DNA of 64,000 nt from assembly GCA_030789695.1 (NCBI GenBank), contig CM061134.1:61077334-61141333 (forward strand), written 5' to 3'. Source of the stretch: Scilla litardierei. Its lineage: Eukaryota; Streptophyta; Magnoliopsida; Asparagales; Asparagaceae. Positions 32,467 to 43,560 of the stretch are shown here, piece after piece (within the stretch, counting starts at the first letter, position 1; every line of letters begins with the position of its first letter). A model generated the notes under the pieces. It saw only the letters and a program-made list of their open reading frames with translations, was not told the DNA's origin and made no database searches. A program made the translations under genes and the position numbers.

Positions 32467-34873
32467 TGTCACGCCCCGCTTCCCAAAAACATGGAGGCGA
32501 AGCGTGAGAAGGTCCGCACGGACTTGAAGCTGCAAAGCCGCAAGTCCGATAAGCGTCAAATAAAACGAAGTAGCAGGTCCCTGTAATGTGACTCAGAACA
32601 ACAATAACAATAATAGGAAAAGAGAGACAATAATATAACATTATTCCAACTCATAGTCCAACAAAAAGTCCCACAACCAGAAATGCCACCAGGCAACAAA
32701 AGAGTCAATAGCAAAAGGCCTAGCATGGCCAAAAGAAACTAACAAAGCGGTGCTACTCACCGACAACCACAGCTAATAAAAGAAAAGTACAGAAGATCTC
32801 TAAGATTGATCACAGGTGTCCTCGTACTCCACGTCACCAACAGGTTCGGGCACGAACTCCTCGAACTCGTCACTCTCCACAGCAGTCTCCGGCTCAGCAA
32901 CTAACATGCGTCACCCAAAGAGAAGGGGCACATGTCAGCAAGTCTAAAAAGACTTGTGCAAGGAAACTATAAAAAGTAAAGCAACCTAGTAGTTCTAAAG
33001 TAAGGTATGGCATGGATATAAAATGACAAATGACATGGCATGGCAAGTAAACAAGTAAAAGACAAGTACTGGAATTGTAATCACGTCGTGCAAAGATATT
33101 CCGCCCTTTGGCTAGAATGGCTGTACGGGCCAACTCTTACACTCAAGTGACCGTTTATCCCTACCCCTCCACGTGTGTCGAGCCAGGGCATTATCCCCGA
33201 ACACGGAATGCTCGCTTCTGGATCACAAGCCAGGAAGTGTTTTTAACACGGATGGCGTAGGGTTATGCCCGCATAACGGGTGCCTAGCCGGTAACACGGA
33301 AACACGGATTTGGTACATGTAGTGTAGCGTGTGCTACGATGCAAGTTTAACTATGATGACATGTAAGATGCAATGCATGGCAGTTAACAATTCAAATGCA
33401 TACAGTTAAGGAATTTAAACATGGCAGATATCTATGCATGAATGATATGGCAAGGTGTCGGATCTAGCTTCGTTGTCAAGCTAGATCTCAAAGTTGCGCC
33501 TAGATCGCTATCATTTCACGATCTAGTCTCTTTCACGCTAGTACAAGAATTGGCCTAAAAATATGGCCTAATGAAGGGTTGGCAAGTTTCACTTGCCTGG
33601 TACCGAATTGTTGATCGACGTGAGTTACGAGAACGGTGTCCTACGGTAGATGAATTCACTGTTTATGGCAAAATAAAGATTAGACGGAAGTTCTAAATTG
33701 TTTTGCATTGAAATCCTATGTCTAATAATCCATTTTTAATTTAGGGTTTCTAGTTTACGGTTTGGGTTAATAGAGGTTACGAGATTAGGATTACTAACCG
33801 TAGAGTAGCAGATGGAAGACACCAAAACGGATCATGTTTTGGCGACGAAGAACAATCCCGGGAAGCTACGGCCGAAAAACGAGATCTCGGCGACCTAGAT
33901 CGGTATCCGGCGCAAGATACGACGAGCAAGAACCTCCAAGGATGAAAGAAATGATTTGGGAAAGTTTAGGGATGATTTGTGAATGATCTTGGCTCAGAAA
34001 GAATGAATGAAGAATGAAGGAATCGACGGATTAAATAAAAATAAAATGGCGGCTAAAAATAGATCTAGGGTTTCGGGGTCAACTAGTCGGTCAAAGAAGA
34101 GTGGTTGACCGACTAGTTTAAAAACTAGTCGGTCGGTCGTCTAACGTAGACCGACTAAATGGCAAACCGAGAATAGGTTTTGGTACAGGTCAACTAAATT
34201 AGTCGGTCAAAGCACAACTGGTGACCGACTAGTTTAAGAACTAGTCGGTCGGTCGACCAACGTTGACCGACTAAAATGCAACCAAAAGGTACAAGAAGAG
34301 AATTAGAACTAGTCGGTTGAAGAGCAACTCTTAACCGACTAAAAATATACAGTAACTACTGTAGAAAAGACTGTACAAGAATTAGTCGGTTGAAGAACAA
34401 CAGCGGACCGACTAGTTTGCAACCTAGTCGGTCGGAAATCGTTCTTAGACCGACTAACGACAAACAGTAACTCTACTGTTCAGTGAAACTCAGAATTAGT
34501 CGGTCTGAGTACAATGCTTGACCGACTAATTTGAGAACTAGTCGGTCGAAGGTTGAACTTAGACCGACTAACGACAAACAGTAACTCAGCTATTTTTAAT
34601 ACATTGAACTAGTCGGTCCATGAAGGATTGTCGACCGACTAGATCTCATTCTAGTCGGTTGGTTCTCCTTCGTGAACCAACTAAGATGCACCAGAAGTGC
34701 CGAAACGAAGCGCGAAGCTTAGGGAAGGATTCTATGGCTTCTAGGATCGTTCTAACTCTAAAATTACGGCGTTAATAAGCTAAAATGTGAGGATTCAACC
34801 GAGGAAAACATACAAAGAAGGGAAATTCAATATTATTCATATAAAATAGCTATTACAAACACCGGTCGTTACA
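32467..34873 (-). repeat. E2 5' LTR (2407 bp)
   Basis: Mirror of the 3' LTR, with about 45 differences seen by eye. It starts at 34873 (minus TGTAACGACCGGTG) and ends at 32467. The TATA-like TATTTAA is at about 34031-34046 and the palindrome cluster at 34080-34690. Confidence 0.96.
34080..34690. repeat. CTAGTCGGTC palindrome cluster in the E2 5' LTR
   Basis: Same motif order as in the 3' LTR copy, with a few point changes. It lies immediately upstream of the TATA-like segment when read on the minus strand. Confidence 0.92.
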
Positions 34874-34972
34874 GTTTCTCCCAGTTTACATAGTCTCGGC
34901 TGGGCTCTCGCCTTACTCTCATATGCCGAAGGTGGGGGGAGGGGTTTGGGGATTTTTCTGGGTTGTTAAAAA
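34874..34972 (+). mobile_element. tRNA-derived SINE, 3' part
   Basis: It continues the SINE body from 26238 (after GTTTC): TCCCAGTTTACATAG...CTCATATGCCGAAGG..., ending GGGTTGTTAAAAAAAC. The A-rich tail merges with an AT microsatellite. Confidence 0.7.
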
Positions 34973-35012
<40 letters not shown>

Positions 35013-35044
35013 TATATATGTGTATATATATGTGTCTATATATG

Positions 35045-35102
<58 letters not shown>

Positions 35103-35108
35103 TGTATG

Positions 35109-35140
<32 letters not shown>

Positions 35141-35209
35141 TGTATGTATGTATGTATGTATGTATGTATGTATGTATGTATGTATGTATGTACATACATA
35201 CATACATAA

Positions 35210-35240
<31 letters not shown>

Positions 35241-35290
35241 TGTGTATGTATGTATGTATGTGTACACATACATACATACACAGACATACA

Positions 35291-35321
<31 letters not shown>

Positions 35322-35374
35322 TTATGTATGTATGTATGTACATACATACATACATACATATATACATACATACA

Positions 35375-35406
<32 letters not shown>

Positions 35407-35486
35407 CATACATACATACACATACATACATACATACATGCATACATACATATATATATATATATACATACATATATATATACATA
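34973..35486. repeat. TA / TATG / CATA compound microsatellite
   Basis: (TA)n is followed by (TATG)n to about 35192, then blocks of (CATA)n and (TATG)n in alternation, then (TA)n. Because CATA is the complement of TATG, the block can fold on itself. Long ORFs here (YVCMYVCM type) are artefacts on every frame. Confidence 0.95.
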
Positions 35487-36163
35487 CTAGTCATAACCCG
35501 TGCCCGCGGGCACGGATCATTTAAGATTTCCCCCGTGGAACAATAAATTAGCGTAAAAATATTTAGTGGCACGTGCATCTTCGGCGCGGGTGTTTTCGGC
35601 GCAGAACAACAAATTCGGCGCGGGCGCCTTCGGCGTGGAACACCAAATTCGGCGTCTAACAACAAATTCGGCGCGGGCGCGGAACAACAAACCTTAGGGT
35701 ATTTTTATAATAATTTGTTGTTCCGCTAAATTCGGAACAACAAACCTCAAGGTATTTTTACAATAATTTGTTTGTTCCGCTAAATTGTTTTACATTAAAT
35801 TTTTTATTTTGTTTAATTTAATAGATCATGCTTCTACACAATCTTTCCCAAGGCACTTTTAATTTCATAGTTTAGGTTCCCAAGGCACTCTTTCCCCCAT
35901 ATTTAATCTTCACAATCTTTTCTAAGGCACTTCTAATTTTAAAGTTTAGGTTCCCAAAGCACTTTTCCCCCAAATTTAATCTCCACATTCTTTCCCAAGA
36001 CACTTCTAATTTTAAAGTTTTGGTTCCCAATACACTTTTTTCATCAAAATTTTCACAAAAATCTAATCTCAACCATTGATTTACCAAGATTAAATCTCAT
36101 CCACTTTTTATCTTGTCCTAGTCAGCCCTAGAATTCAAAAAACGTTGTCAAATGTATAATAGA
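35487..36163 (-). mobile_element. Helitron A, non-autonomous, 677 bp
   Basis: On the minus strand the 5' end is TCTATTATACATTTGACA (36163). The 3' end has the palindrome CCGTGCCCGCGGGCACGG followed by GTTATGA and CTAG (35487), with T as the next base. These are the TC..hairpin..CTRR ends of Helitrons, inserted at A/T. Near the 3' end it carries GGAACAACAAATTCGGCGCGG repeats (about 35535-35690). No gene is present. Confidence 0.85.
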
Positions 36164-36239
36164 CTAGTCATAACCCGTGCCCGCGGGCATGGTTCAATTA
36201 AAATTTTCCTCCGCAAAATCTTTGTTCCCCAAAAAATTA

Positions 36240-36515
36240 TTTTCACGGTCAAAATTGCGCGGAACAACAAATTATCGTAAAAATATTTAGCGACACGGAC
36301 GCATTCGGCGTGGAACAACAAAATCGACGCAGGCACCTTCGGCAAGGAACAACAAATTTGGCTCAGGCGCATTCAGTGCGGAACAACAAATTAGTGTAAA
36401 AAAACAGGCACCTTCGGCGAGGAACAACAAATTCTGCTCAGGCGCATTCAGTTTGGAACAACAAATTAGTGTAAAAAAATTCGACGCTGGCGCCTTCGGC
36501 GCGGGCATTTAAACA
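36240..36515. repeat. Helitron B minisatellite
   Basis: Degenerate copies of GGAACAACAAATT followed by TCGGCGC/GGCGCCTTCGGCG-type blocks. The same repeat is found in Helitrons A, C and D. Minus-strand ORFs rich in NLLFRAE are its translation shadows. Confidence 0.85.
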
Positions 36516-37034
36516 TTTAAAATATTCCCCCTTCAAAATTGTGGATTCACTAATTTTAAACGAACAATAATACTTAAAACATTTAAAATATTCCCCCTTC
36601 AAAATTGTGGATTCACTAATTTTAAACGAACAACAATACTTAAAACACAATAATTGTTATTTAGTTCCTTAAAAATTTTAGTTCATCCAAAATTTAGTTT
36701 CCCTCGAGAATTTAGTTCCACAAAAAATTTTAAGAGCTGGACTAAATGAACCGCAGGGATGCGGTGCAGCTCATAATTGTATTCTAAATTTAGAAACAAA
36801 CATCAATTTTTCTGTCAATTCAAACCCATCACCCCTGTCCTTTTCTATTTTCGGAAAAAATTGATGCCCTGCACTGCATGAACACGGTGCAGATAGTCCT
36901 CTCCAATTTTAATTTCTCCCAAAATTTAGTTTCCTTTAGATTTAGTTCCCCAACAATTTTTTGGGGTTTACTCTCACATTTTTCACTATCATCTTTCTAT
37001 TGCTTCCTCAAGATTCAATCCCAAGCGTCTTTCT

Positions 37035-37895
37035 ATATAGTTAATTCTTCAAATTAAGAAAATGATAAGTACTTACCGTACAATTATTAGATCAAGAGCA
37101 AGATTTAACTACACTTTCAGAACAAAGATGAAGATGTAAAAAAATTTCAAATTGAAGATGAATTTGAGATAGAAGTACGATCATGATGTTAAGGAAACCA
37201 TCTACTGTCTTGTTGAGAAAAGGATTCCCCATGTTAATGGTGACTTTTCAAGAAACATGGGACATCCGAAAACAAACCAATGATCAAATACTCAGCTTTG
37301 TGAAGCTCTGTTACAAAGAAATATAATCTAATATAATGCAAACATCTTCTTTTACAGTACAAATAAAAACATAAATGCCTCCCATTTTATTATCTACTTA
37401 TTCCTACATAGAAGGAATAACTCTAAACCCAAATATTTCAACTCCTAACGCAATCCAAATTCAAAAAAGAAGCTTTTTTCTTCGTTATTTATACAGTTAT
37501 ATTCTTCAAATCAAGAAAATGCTAAGTAATTGGACAATTTATTTTCCACTCATGCATACACAAAAGGAATAACGCGGATCCCAAATATTTCAACTCCTAC
37601 AGCAATCCAAATTCAAAAAAGAAGCTTTTTTCCTTGTTATTGATACAATTATATTCTTCAAATCAAGAAAATACTACGTACTTATAATCCAATTATCAGA
37701 TCAAGAGCAAGATTTAACTCCACTTTCAGAACAAAGAAGAAGAAGAAGACGCTAAAAAGTTTAAATTGGAGATGAACTTGAGATAGAAGTATGTTTCCGA
37801 TCTTAAGGAAATGAATCTACTGTCTTCTTGAGAAAAGGAACCCATATGTCGATGACGACCTCTCAAGAAACATGTGACCGCCAAAAACAAACCCA
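37035..37895. repeat. internal direct duplication in Helitron B
   Basis: A segment with ATCAAGAGCAAGATTTAACT, AGATGAATTTGAGATAGAAG and TCTACTGTCTTGTTGAGAAA at 37090-37270 recurs with changes at 37700-37895. A second pair (37440-37520 and 37570-37670) shares CCAAATATTTCAACTCCTA. Confidence 0.7.
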
Positions 37896-38437
37896 AGGGA
37901 AAACATATGTCAACTTCTCTACGAAAATTGCATTGACAAAAATTACATTTATTAGACATAAAAATTACATTTATTAGACATAAAAATTACATTTTCTTAG
38001 AGAATTTAAATCTTTGTTGTAGGAGTTGAAATATTTGGGAGATATTAATATTTGAAATATTTATTAGACACATTACCATGCATGCCAAATAGTATGCATT
38101 AAAATAACAAATGAAACAAACCATTTTGGAAAAAAATACCTTGCAGATACACTTCAAAATGTTTAGGATAAAATTAAAATAGCCAACATTAAAGACTGGA
38201 AGTGTAAGCTTCAAGTATCCAAAGTTTCTTATTTGCAGGTCCTTGCAATGTTTAAAAAATATAATGTAAAAACAAATTACATGTGCAATAATTTATTGCT
38301 GATGGTTACACGACACTGGCACCTTCGGGGGTTTGTTTACTTAACCCGTATCTATTTTATCTATTAAAGTTTTCTTTCTCTTTGAAAGATAATAAACCAA
38401 TACGTGACAAATTTGGCTGTTCATTTAATATAAGCAG

Positions 38438-38715
38438 ATGAATTCAAGAAAATTCCCAGGACCAACGGGATCATCCAACTTCTCAATTCTTTTGCTGTTG
38501 CGGAGAGCTATTGATGCATCACTATCACCAAACTTGAGCATTACAACTCTAGGACAATCCAACAACTTCACTTTCCTATTAACTGAAACTCTTGCATCGA
38601 TCTTGTCAATCCAGGAGTTGCACCGACATTGACTACATGAGATCTCTTCAAGCTATTGATCAGACTACTCTGCCAACATTAGGCAGCCCAACAATTCCTA
38701 CAGTAATTGACACTT
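38438..38715 (-). pseudogene. captured nucleostemin-like (NSN1/GNL3) GTPase fragment
   Basis: On the minus strand, with a frame change, the segment encodes VSITVGIVGLPNVG (the P-loop of a circularly permuted GTPase). This leads into an HVVNVGATPGLT-like switch, then VKLLDCPRVVM (the G3 motif, with Arg where family members have Gly). It ends with DASIALRNSKRIEKLDDPVGP. That order matches plant nucleolar GTPases of the nucleostemin family, which act in ribosome assembly. One base is missing in the P-loop just after the Gly, shifting the frame, and the rest of the roughly 550-residue protein is absent. It is a Helitron-captured fragment. Confidence 0.85.
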
Positions 38716-39049
38716 TAACTTGAATGGATACAAACAAACTCCCAAAGGGGAAATAAGTCTACCTAACCCTTCATATAAATGTGTATCCAAAGAAATAACA
38801 TAACTGTTTCTATCATCCTGAGACTTACCCATATTCAATGAAAATTCAAAGCATGACAAAATTTGAGAGGGAAAATTTTATATAATTTCTGAAAAAAGAT
38901 GGGAATCTTTGAACCACAGAACATCATTCAAACAAAATCCACAACCAATTAATAGCACCACAATTATCAACCCTCAACCAAAATACACAATATTTCAAAC
39001 AAATGGGAAGATGTGCCAGTCTTCAATTGTAATACTTAAAATACAGTTG

Positions 39050-39205
39050 GGATTTTTATCATTGTGATCTTTCTTCTTCTCTGCAGATCTTATTCTTTAA
39101 GAACAACTGACCACTTCTGTCTCCTTAGATCTGCATGCTTCCAACATTCACTCAAGATCTCAAAAACATTTTTCCTTTTCCTTTCATAGATCTCCAACCT
39201 GCAAA
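39050..39205 (-). pseudogene. unidentified exon-like fragment in Helitron B
   Basis: The minus strand has TTTTTGCAG followed by an open segment (LEIYERKRKNVFEILSECW...) of about 35 codons, ending near a stop. It looks like a captured exon. I do not recognise the source gene. Confidence 0.3.
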
Positions 39206-40556
39206 AAGAAAAAAAACTTGAAGTCACATATTTTTCTGAATAGATTTACATAAAACTGGCCACAAAAAATTAAGTTTAAAAAAGAGAAACCTTTGATAGT
39301 GATTAAACAAATCAAGGACCTGCACATGTAATTTGTTTAGGTTCACCTTGATTTGTTGTGCTAAACAAATCAAGCTGGCCACGAAAACTGGCAAATTTAC
39401 AACAAACCTTCAAAAACTGGCCACGAAATCATGCTGTGCTTCCACTGACAAAGTCCAACCTTTGAGGCATTCAGGTTACCTCCTTCACTTCAAAAAAAAA
39501 TCAAACATTTAGAAACAAATCACGCATTTCTCTTCCAACGAAAGGGGAAAAACATAGAACACCATTGTAGATATGAGGGGGCTTTTTGGTTGGCTTTGCA
39601 GATATGAGGAAAGCAGAGAACACCATTGTAGAAAGTGAAACCGCTGAAAGCAGAAGCCATATCTCTTCTTCGCCTTCAAGAGCCCATCTCTCTTCTTCAC
39701 CTAGAATTTGACGGGATGAAATGATTGGGCGTAAGGAGGAAGACAGAATGTTTTTTAGGTGGTCTGCCGATGGGGGAGGGGGAGGGGCCCGAGCTTGGCT
39801 GAGGGGAAGAAGAAGAGTGGATTAGGTGGTCTGCAGAGGGATGTTGAGTTAGGATACTTACGGGATGATGATTAGGCGGGCTACAAACAGAAAATGAGAC
39901 CGAGAGTGCATAGCCCACTCAGACCGAGATACTTCGTCTGATACTTTGTCTTCTCCGGTTACAGTTCACCGTGTACACAGTGATACTTCGTGAAAATGAG
40001 ACCGAGAAGGCGTTCACCGTGTATAAGGCGTCTGATATTGAAAATGAGACTAGAAGGCGGCCCTTCAGTTCCTTCTGATATTGAAAATGAGACCGGTTAT
40101 AAGGCACCTTCTCCTTTTCACCCTATACACGGTGATACTTCGTCTTCTTCTTCTCAGGTTACGTGCAGTGATGACATGCAGAGCTGTATGCTACTTTATC
40201 TCCTGGGTAAGGTGCATTGATGATTGTGTTTATGCGGTTTGGGGGTGGGGGAGACCGAGAGACTTCGGTCCTTGGATAGGGTGAAAATCTGAGCCTTGGG
40301 AGTGGGAAGAGAGATTATGACGGAAGGAACTGAAGGGACCTTCTTGTTTATGCGTGTATCAAGTCTGCATATGCATTTAAGACGTGATGCGATCCCCGTC
40401 ATTCATTGCAAAATTCAAAAGTTTTTATCCTTAAATTTTTATAAAAGCCTATCTAAACCGTTCATTTACCCAAAATTAATCCTGGCCGTCTTTTATCTAC
40501 CCCTTTGTCCTAGTCAGCTTGTCCTAGTCAGCCCTAGGATTCAAAAAACTCTGTCA

Positions 40557-40568
40557 AATGTAATATAG

Positions 40569-40630
<62 letters not shown>
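40557..40630. repeat. TA microsatellite at the Helitron B 5' flank
   Basis: (AT)n of about 60 bp starting at the T that flanks the Helitron 5' end. Confidence 0.9.
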
Positions 40631-40632
<2 letters not shown>

Positions 40633-41415
40633 GCACCCAAAATATTCCCACACAATTAGGATACGAGGCCCATACGGGTGTTTCATTGGGTTCAAAACCG
40701 GATTCAAATGGAAAGAGTTGGTGTGAGTGAGTGTATTGTCTTGTGTTTTTTGGCGTTTTTGATTGGGTTTGTGTTTTTTGGCGTTTCGGGAACCAGGTGA
40801 TGTGACATGTTAGCACATGACACACGGATAAACATGTCACATGGGACAATGACATGCTTATAATTTCGCCCTTTTATAGAATAGCGTAATGGAACCAAGA
40901 AAAAAACGAACACATAGGATTCGATTCACTTGCTCAGCTGAAAACGAGAGAGTAGTGTGTATTATATAGGGATACAAGAGAGAAAAGCAGACCAATTGCA
41001 ATCCTGTAAATATAGGGACGAGGAAGTCTTTTTTGTGGTGCTCCTTTGTTCAGGAAAGGACAATGACAAACATGTAAATAGTAGTCCTTGGGGGTTTTTT
41101 ATTTGGTGGTGGGTGGTCTATGAACTCACTCCAATCAAACCCATCAACACTTTTTTCCCTGTACAAAAAGTTCAGGAAAGGATAATCAATCCATCGATCC
41201 ATTCATTGCAAAAAATTCTATATTATTATACCGTTGATTTTTGCAATGAGTTGATCGATGGGAAATACATGTTGGAATCACTTAATTTTTGGTGTGGTGA
41301 TCATCCATAAGGTGTAGAGCATATTGAAAAAAAATTCAAAAAATATGGTGGGGGCTTGGCCGTGGGTGGACCAAGGAGGAAATTCCCTCCTTGTCCACCT
41401 AATTCCCATTTATAT
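40631..41415. other. unassigned sequence between Helitrons
   Basis: No convincing gene. A repeated TTGGCGTTTTTGATTGGGTTTGTGTTTTTTGG segment occurs near 40750-40785. Element edges are not resolved. Confidence 0.4.
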
Positions 41416-41581
41416 AGAATAATGGGTATCATACGCCATATGAGGCACCCCCTCATATGCCCTCTTACATAAAGTGGACGTTTACCACCAAGTACAAGCA
41501 CCTGTGGGCTTGTATTTGCCCCATTTAAGTGAGAGGGCATATGAGGGGGTGCCTCATATGCCGTAGGATACCCATTATTCT
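41416..41581. mobile_element. hairpin MITE-like element
   Basis: Two arms of about 50 bp (41416-41466 and 41530-41581) are inverted repeats. They begin AGAATAATGGGTATC and end GATACCCATTATTCT. Each arm also contains its own small palindrome, CATATGAGG...CCTCATATG. The 60-bp centre has no ORF. A target duplication is not clear. Confidence 0.75.
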
Positions 41582-41582
41582 C

Positions 41583-41740
41583 ATACACACACACACACAT
41601 GTATATGTACACGTGTACACATGTACACATACGTATGTATACATATGTACATGTGTACATGTGTACACGTGTACACATGTACACATGTACATATGTATAC
41701 ATACGTATGTATACACATGTACATATGTATGAGTACACAT
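41583..41740. repeat. alternating purine-pyrimidine tract
   Basis: CA, TGTA and GTAC words (many ACATGT, GTACAC, CGTATG) alternate for about 150 bp with almost strict purine-pyrimidine alternation. ORFs here are artefacts. Confidence 0.9.
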
Positions 41741-41989
41741 GGGATCGGGCGGAAAATTTGTGGGTCAGGGGTTTAGAGGGTGGAGATCAATATGAACGGT
41801 TCGGATCTTTCGAAAAAATAGGGGGACATAGACGTTTTGCTAGTGGGTTTTTGGGTTATTTGATCCCTCATATACACACACACACACACACATATATATA
41901 TGTATACTAGTCATAACCCGTGCCCATGGGCACGGTTCATTTAAGCTTTTCCCCCGCAAAATCTTTGTTCCCCAAAAAATTATTTCTAC

Positions 41990-42715
41990 AGCCAAAATTT
42001 AAAAGAACAAATTAGCGTAAAAATATTTAGCGGCACGGGCACCTTCGGCGTGGACGCCTTTAGCGCGGAACAACAAATACATAACAGAACAAAAAATTCG
42101 GCACAGGTGCCATCGGTGCGAAACAATGCACGAGTGTCTTCGGTGCGGAATTACAAATTCGACGCAGGCGCCTTTGGCGCAAAACAACAAATTAGCGTAA
42201 CAAATTTTGCAAGACAACAAATTCGATGCTAAACATCGCGCGAGCGCATTCGGCACGGAACAACAAATTCGACGCGGGTGCTTTTGGCGAGGAACAACAA
42301 AGTAGCGTAAAAAATTGCATAGCGCTTTCGACGCGGTTGCTGATTGTTGGTGCGGAACAACGCGTGAGTGCATTCGATACTGAACAACAAATTCGATGCG
42401 GGTGCATTTGGCGCCGAACAACAAATTAGCATAAAAATTTAGCACGGGCGCCTTCAGCGCATTTGGCACGAAACAACAAATTCGGTGCATGCGCATTTGG
42501 CACGAAACAACAAATTTGGCCCAGTCGCCTTTGGCACGGAACAACAAATTAACATAAAAATTACACGGGCGTCGTTTGTTGGCGCAGAACAACGCGCAAG
42601 CGCATTCGGTGCGGAACAACAAATTCGGTGCATGTGTCTTTGGCATGGAACAACAAATTAGCGTAAAAAATTCGACGGGGCGCCTTCGGCACGGAACAAC
42701 AAACCTCAGGGTATT
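41990..42715. repeat. Helitron C minisatellite
   Basis: About 20 degenerate copies of a 30-40 bp unit: GGAACAACAAATTCG, then GCGCGGGCGCCTTCGG variants, with GCGTAAAAATT interspersed. It is the longest array in the window and is almost the same in Helitron D. Confidence 0.9.
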
Positions 42716-43216
42716 TTCCGGTGACAGTATTAACTTAAATTTTTTATGTATTTGTTGCTTCGCTGAATTTTTTTACGCAAATTTTTTTACTTTGTTTAAT
42801 TTAATGGATCATGTTTCTCCACAATCTTTTCAAGACACTTTTAATTTTAAAGTTCTGGTTCCCAAGACACTTTTCCCCCCAAAATTTAAGTTTTCCGGCT
42901 AATTTTTTTTCACAAAATCCAATTTCAACCATTGATTTACCAAGATTTGTATCCACTAAAGTTTGTTAGAAATATTATAGAAATAAGGTTGTCAAATTAT
43001 TTACGTTTTCTCTAGAATTCAAAAAACTTTTTCAACTGTATAATAGTTGGATACAAATTAAACAAAAATATTATAGAAATATTGGCAAATGAGATACCGC
43101 TTGAGTCATGTTGGAAATTTATAGAATCAATGCAAGTTTTTCATCAAAGAGCACATGCAATCAAAAAACAGCCTAATTGCCTAAATATTTGTCATCGGAC
43201 TTAAATTTGCAGCCTT

Positions 43217-43560
43217 CTAAACCGCCTCACACACTCTCACACACAGAGACACCCACCATCCCCTGAAAAAATAGAAATTAAAACCCCAAAGGTCATCGAA
43301 GAAACTGGCTCGATAGCTCTTCTCTGAGGGTATGCATTGCTGAGTAGTGGCCATGTATTCTCCTTTGCTCTTGAGATGCTCTTCTTTGGGGAGGTTGCAG
43401 CACACTATCTCAACCACCTTGGCAGGATATGCATTGATTAAACATTGCCTCAAATTTAGTCCTTCATTGAACATGGGATCCGTCAGCATTTTTCAAGTAA
43501 AAGTCTCTAACAAAATGTTCCCAAAACTGTAAACATTTGCCTTTGCCCTTGTATAGACTT
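43217..43560 (-). pseudogene. captured LRR receptor-like kinase fragment
   Basis: The minus strand encodes KANVYSFGNILLETFT, then after a stop LTDPMFNEGLNLRQCLINAYP and VVEIVCCNLPKEEH. This is the kinase subdomain IX-X region of plant LRR-XII (EFR/Xa21-type) receptor kinases (typical motif VYSFGILLLE-FT-KKPTD-MF). The rest of the kinase and the LRR domain are missing. A second copy begins in Helitron D at the window end. A captured, dead fragment. Confidence 0.82.

Larger units (their letters stand above)
26239..34873 (-). mobile_element. E2: Ty3/gypsy chromovirus (Tekay/Del-like), young, internally deleted
   Basis: A perfect 5-bp duplication GTTTC (26234-26238, 34874-34878) flanks two LTRs of identical length (2407 bp), about 98% alike by eye. 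On the minus strand the order is 5' LTR, gag with zinc knuckles, protease, RT, a deletion, integrase, chromodomain, polypurine tract, 3' LTR. RNase H and the integrase zinc region are missing, so the copy cannot move by itself. The intron-like gaps match those of E1. Host sequence is the SINE described on both sides. Confidence 0.96.
36164..40569 (-). mobile_element. Helitron B, non-autonomous, 4406 bp
   Basis: Its 3' CTAG (36164-36167) directly touches the 5' TC of Helitron A, so the two are head to tail without spacer. The 5' end on the minus strand is TCTATATTACATTTGACA at 40569. The 3' palindrome has one G-T mismatch. It contains the minisatellite (36240-36515), a direct duplication of about 240 bp (37035-37270 and 37660-37895) and a captured GTPase fragment. 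No Rep/helicase was found, so it would need an autonomous partner. Confidence 0.85.

Noticed and set aside
34869..35665. Long ORFs of YVCMYVCM / YIHTYIHT type on both strands
   Set aside because: They are translations of the TATG/CATA microsatellite in every frame and have no gene features.
39990..40284. Small plus-strand ORFs near 40.0-40.3 kb
   Set aside because: They follow a degenerate repeat (CTGATATTGAAAATGAGACC) and show no family features.
41999..42646. 215-residue minus ORF with repeated NLLFRAE words (also 62673-63320)
   Set aside because: Translation shadow of the Helitron minisatellite; no known domain.
43018..43050. Helitron 5' end at about 43046 (ACTATTATACAG on the minus strand)
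   Set aside because: Similar to the 5' termini but lacks the TC. The copy at 62581 stays identical beyond the matching point, so it is not the border of the copied unit.
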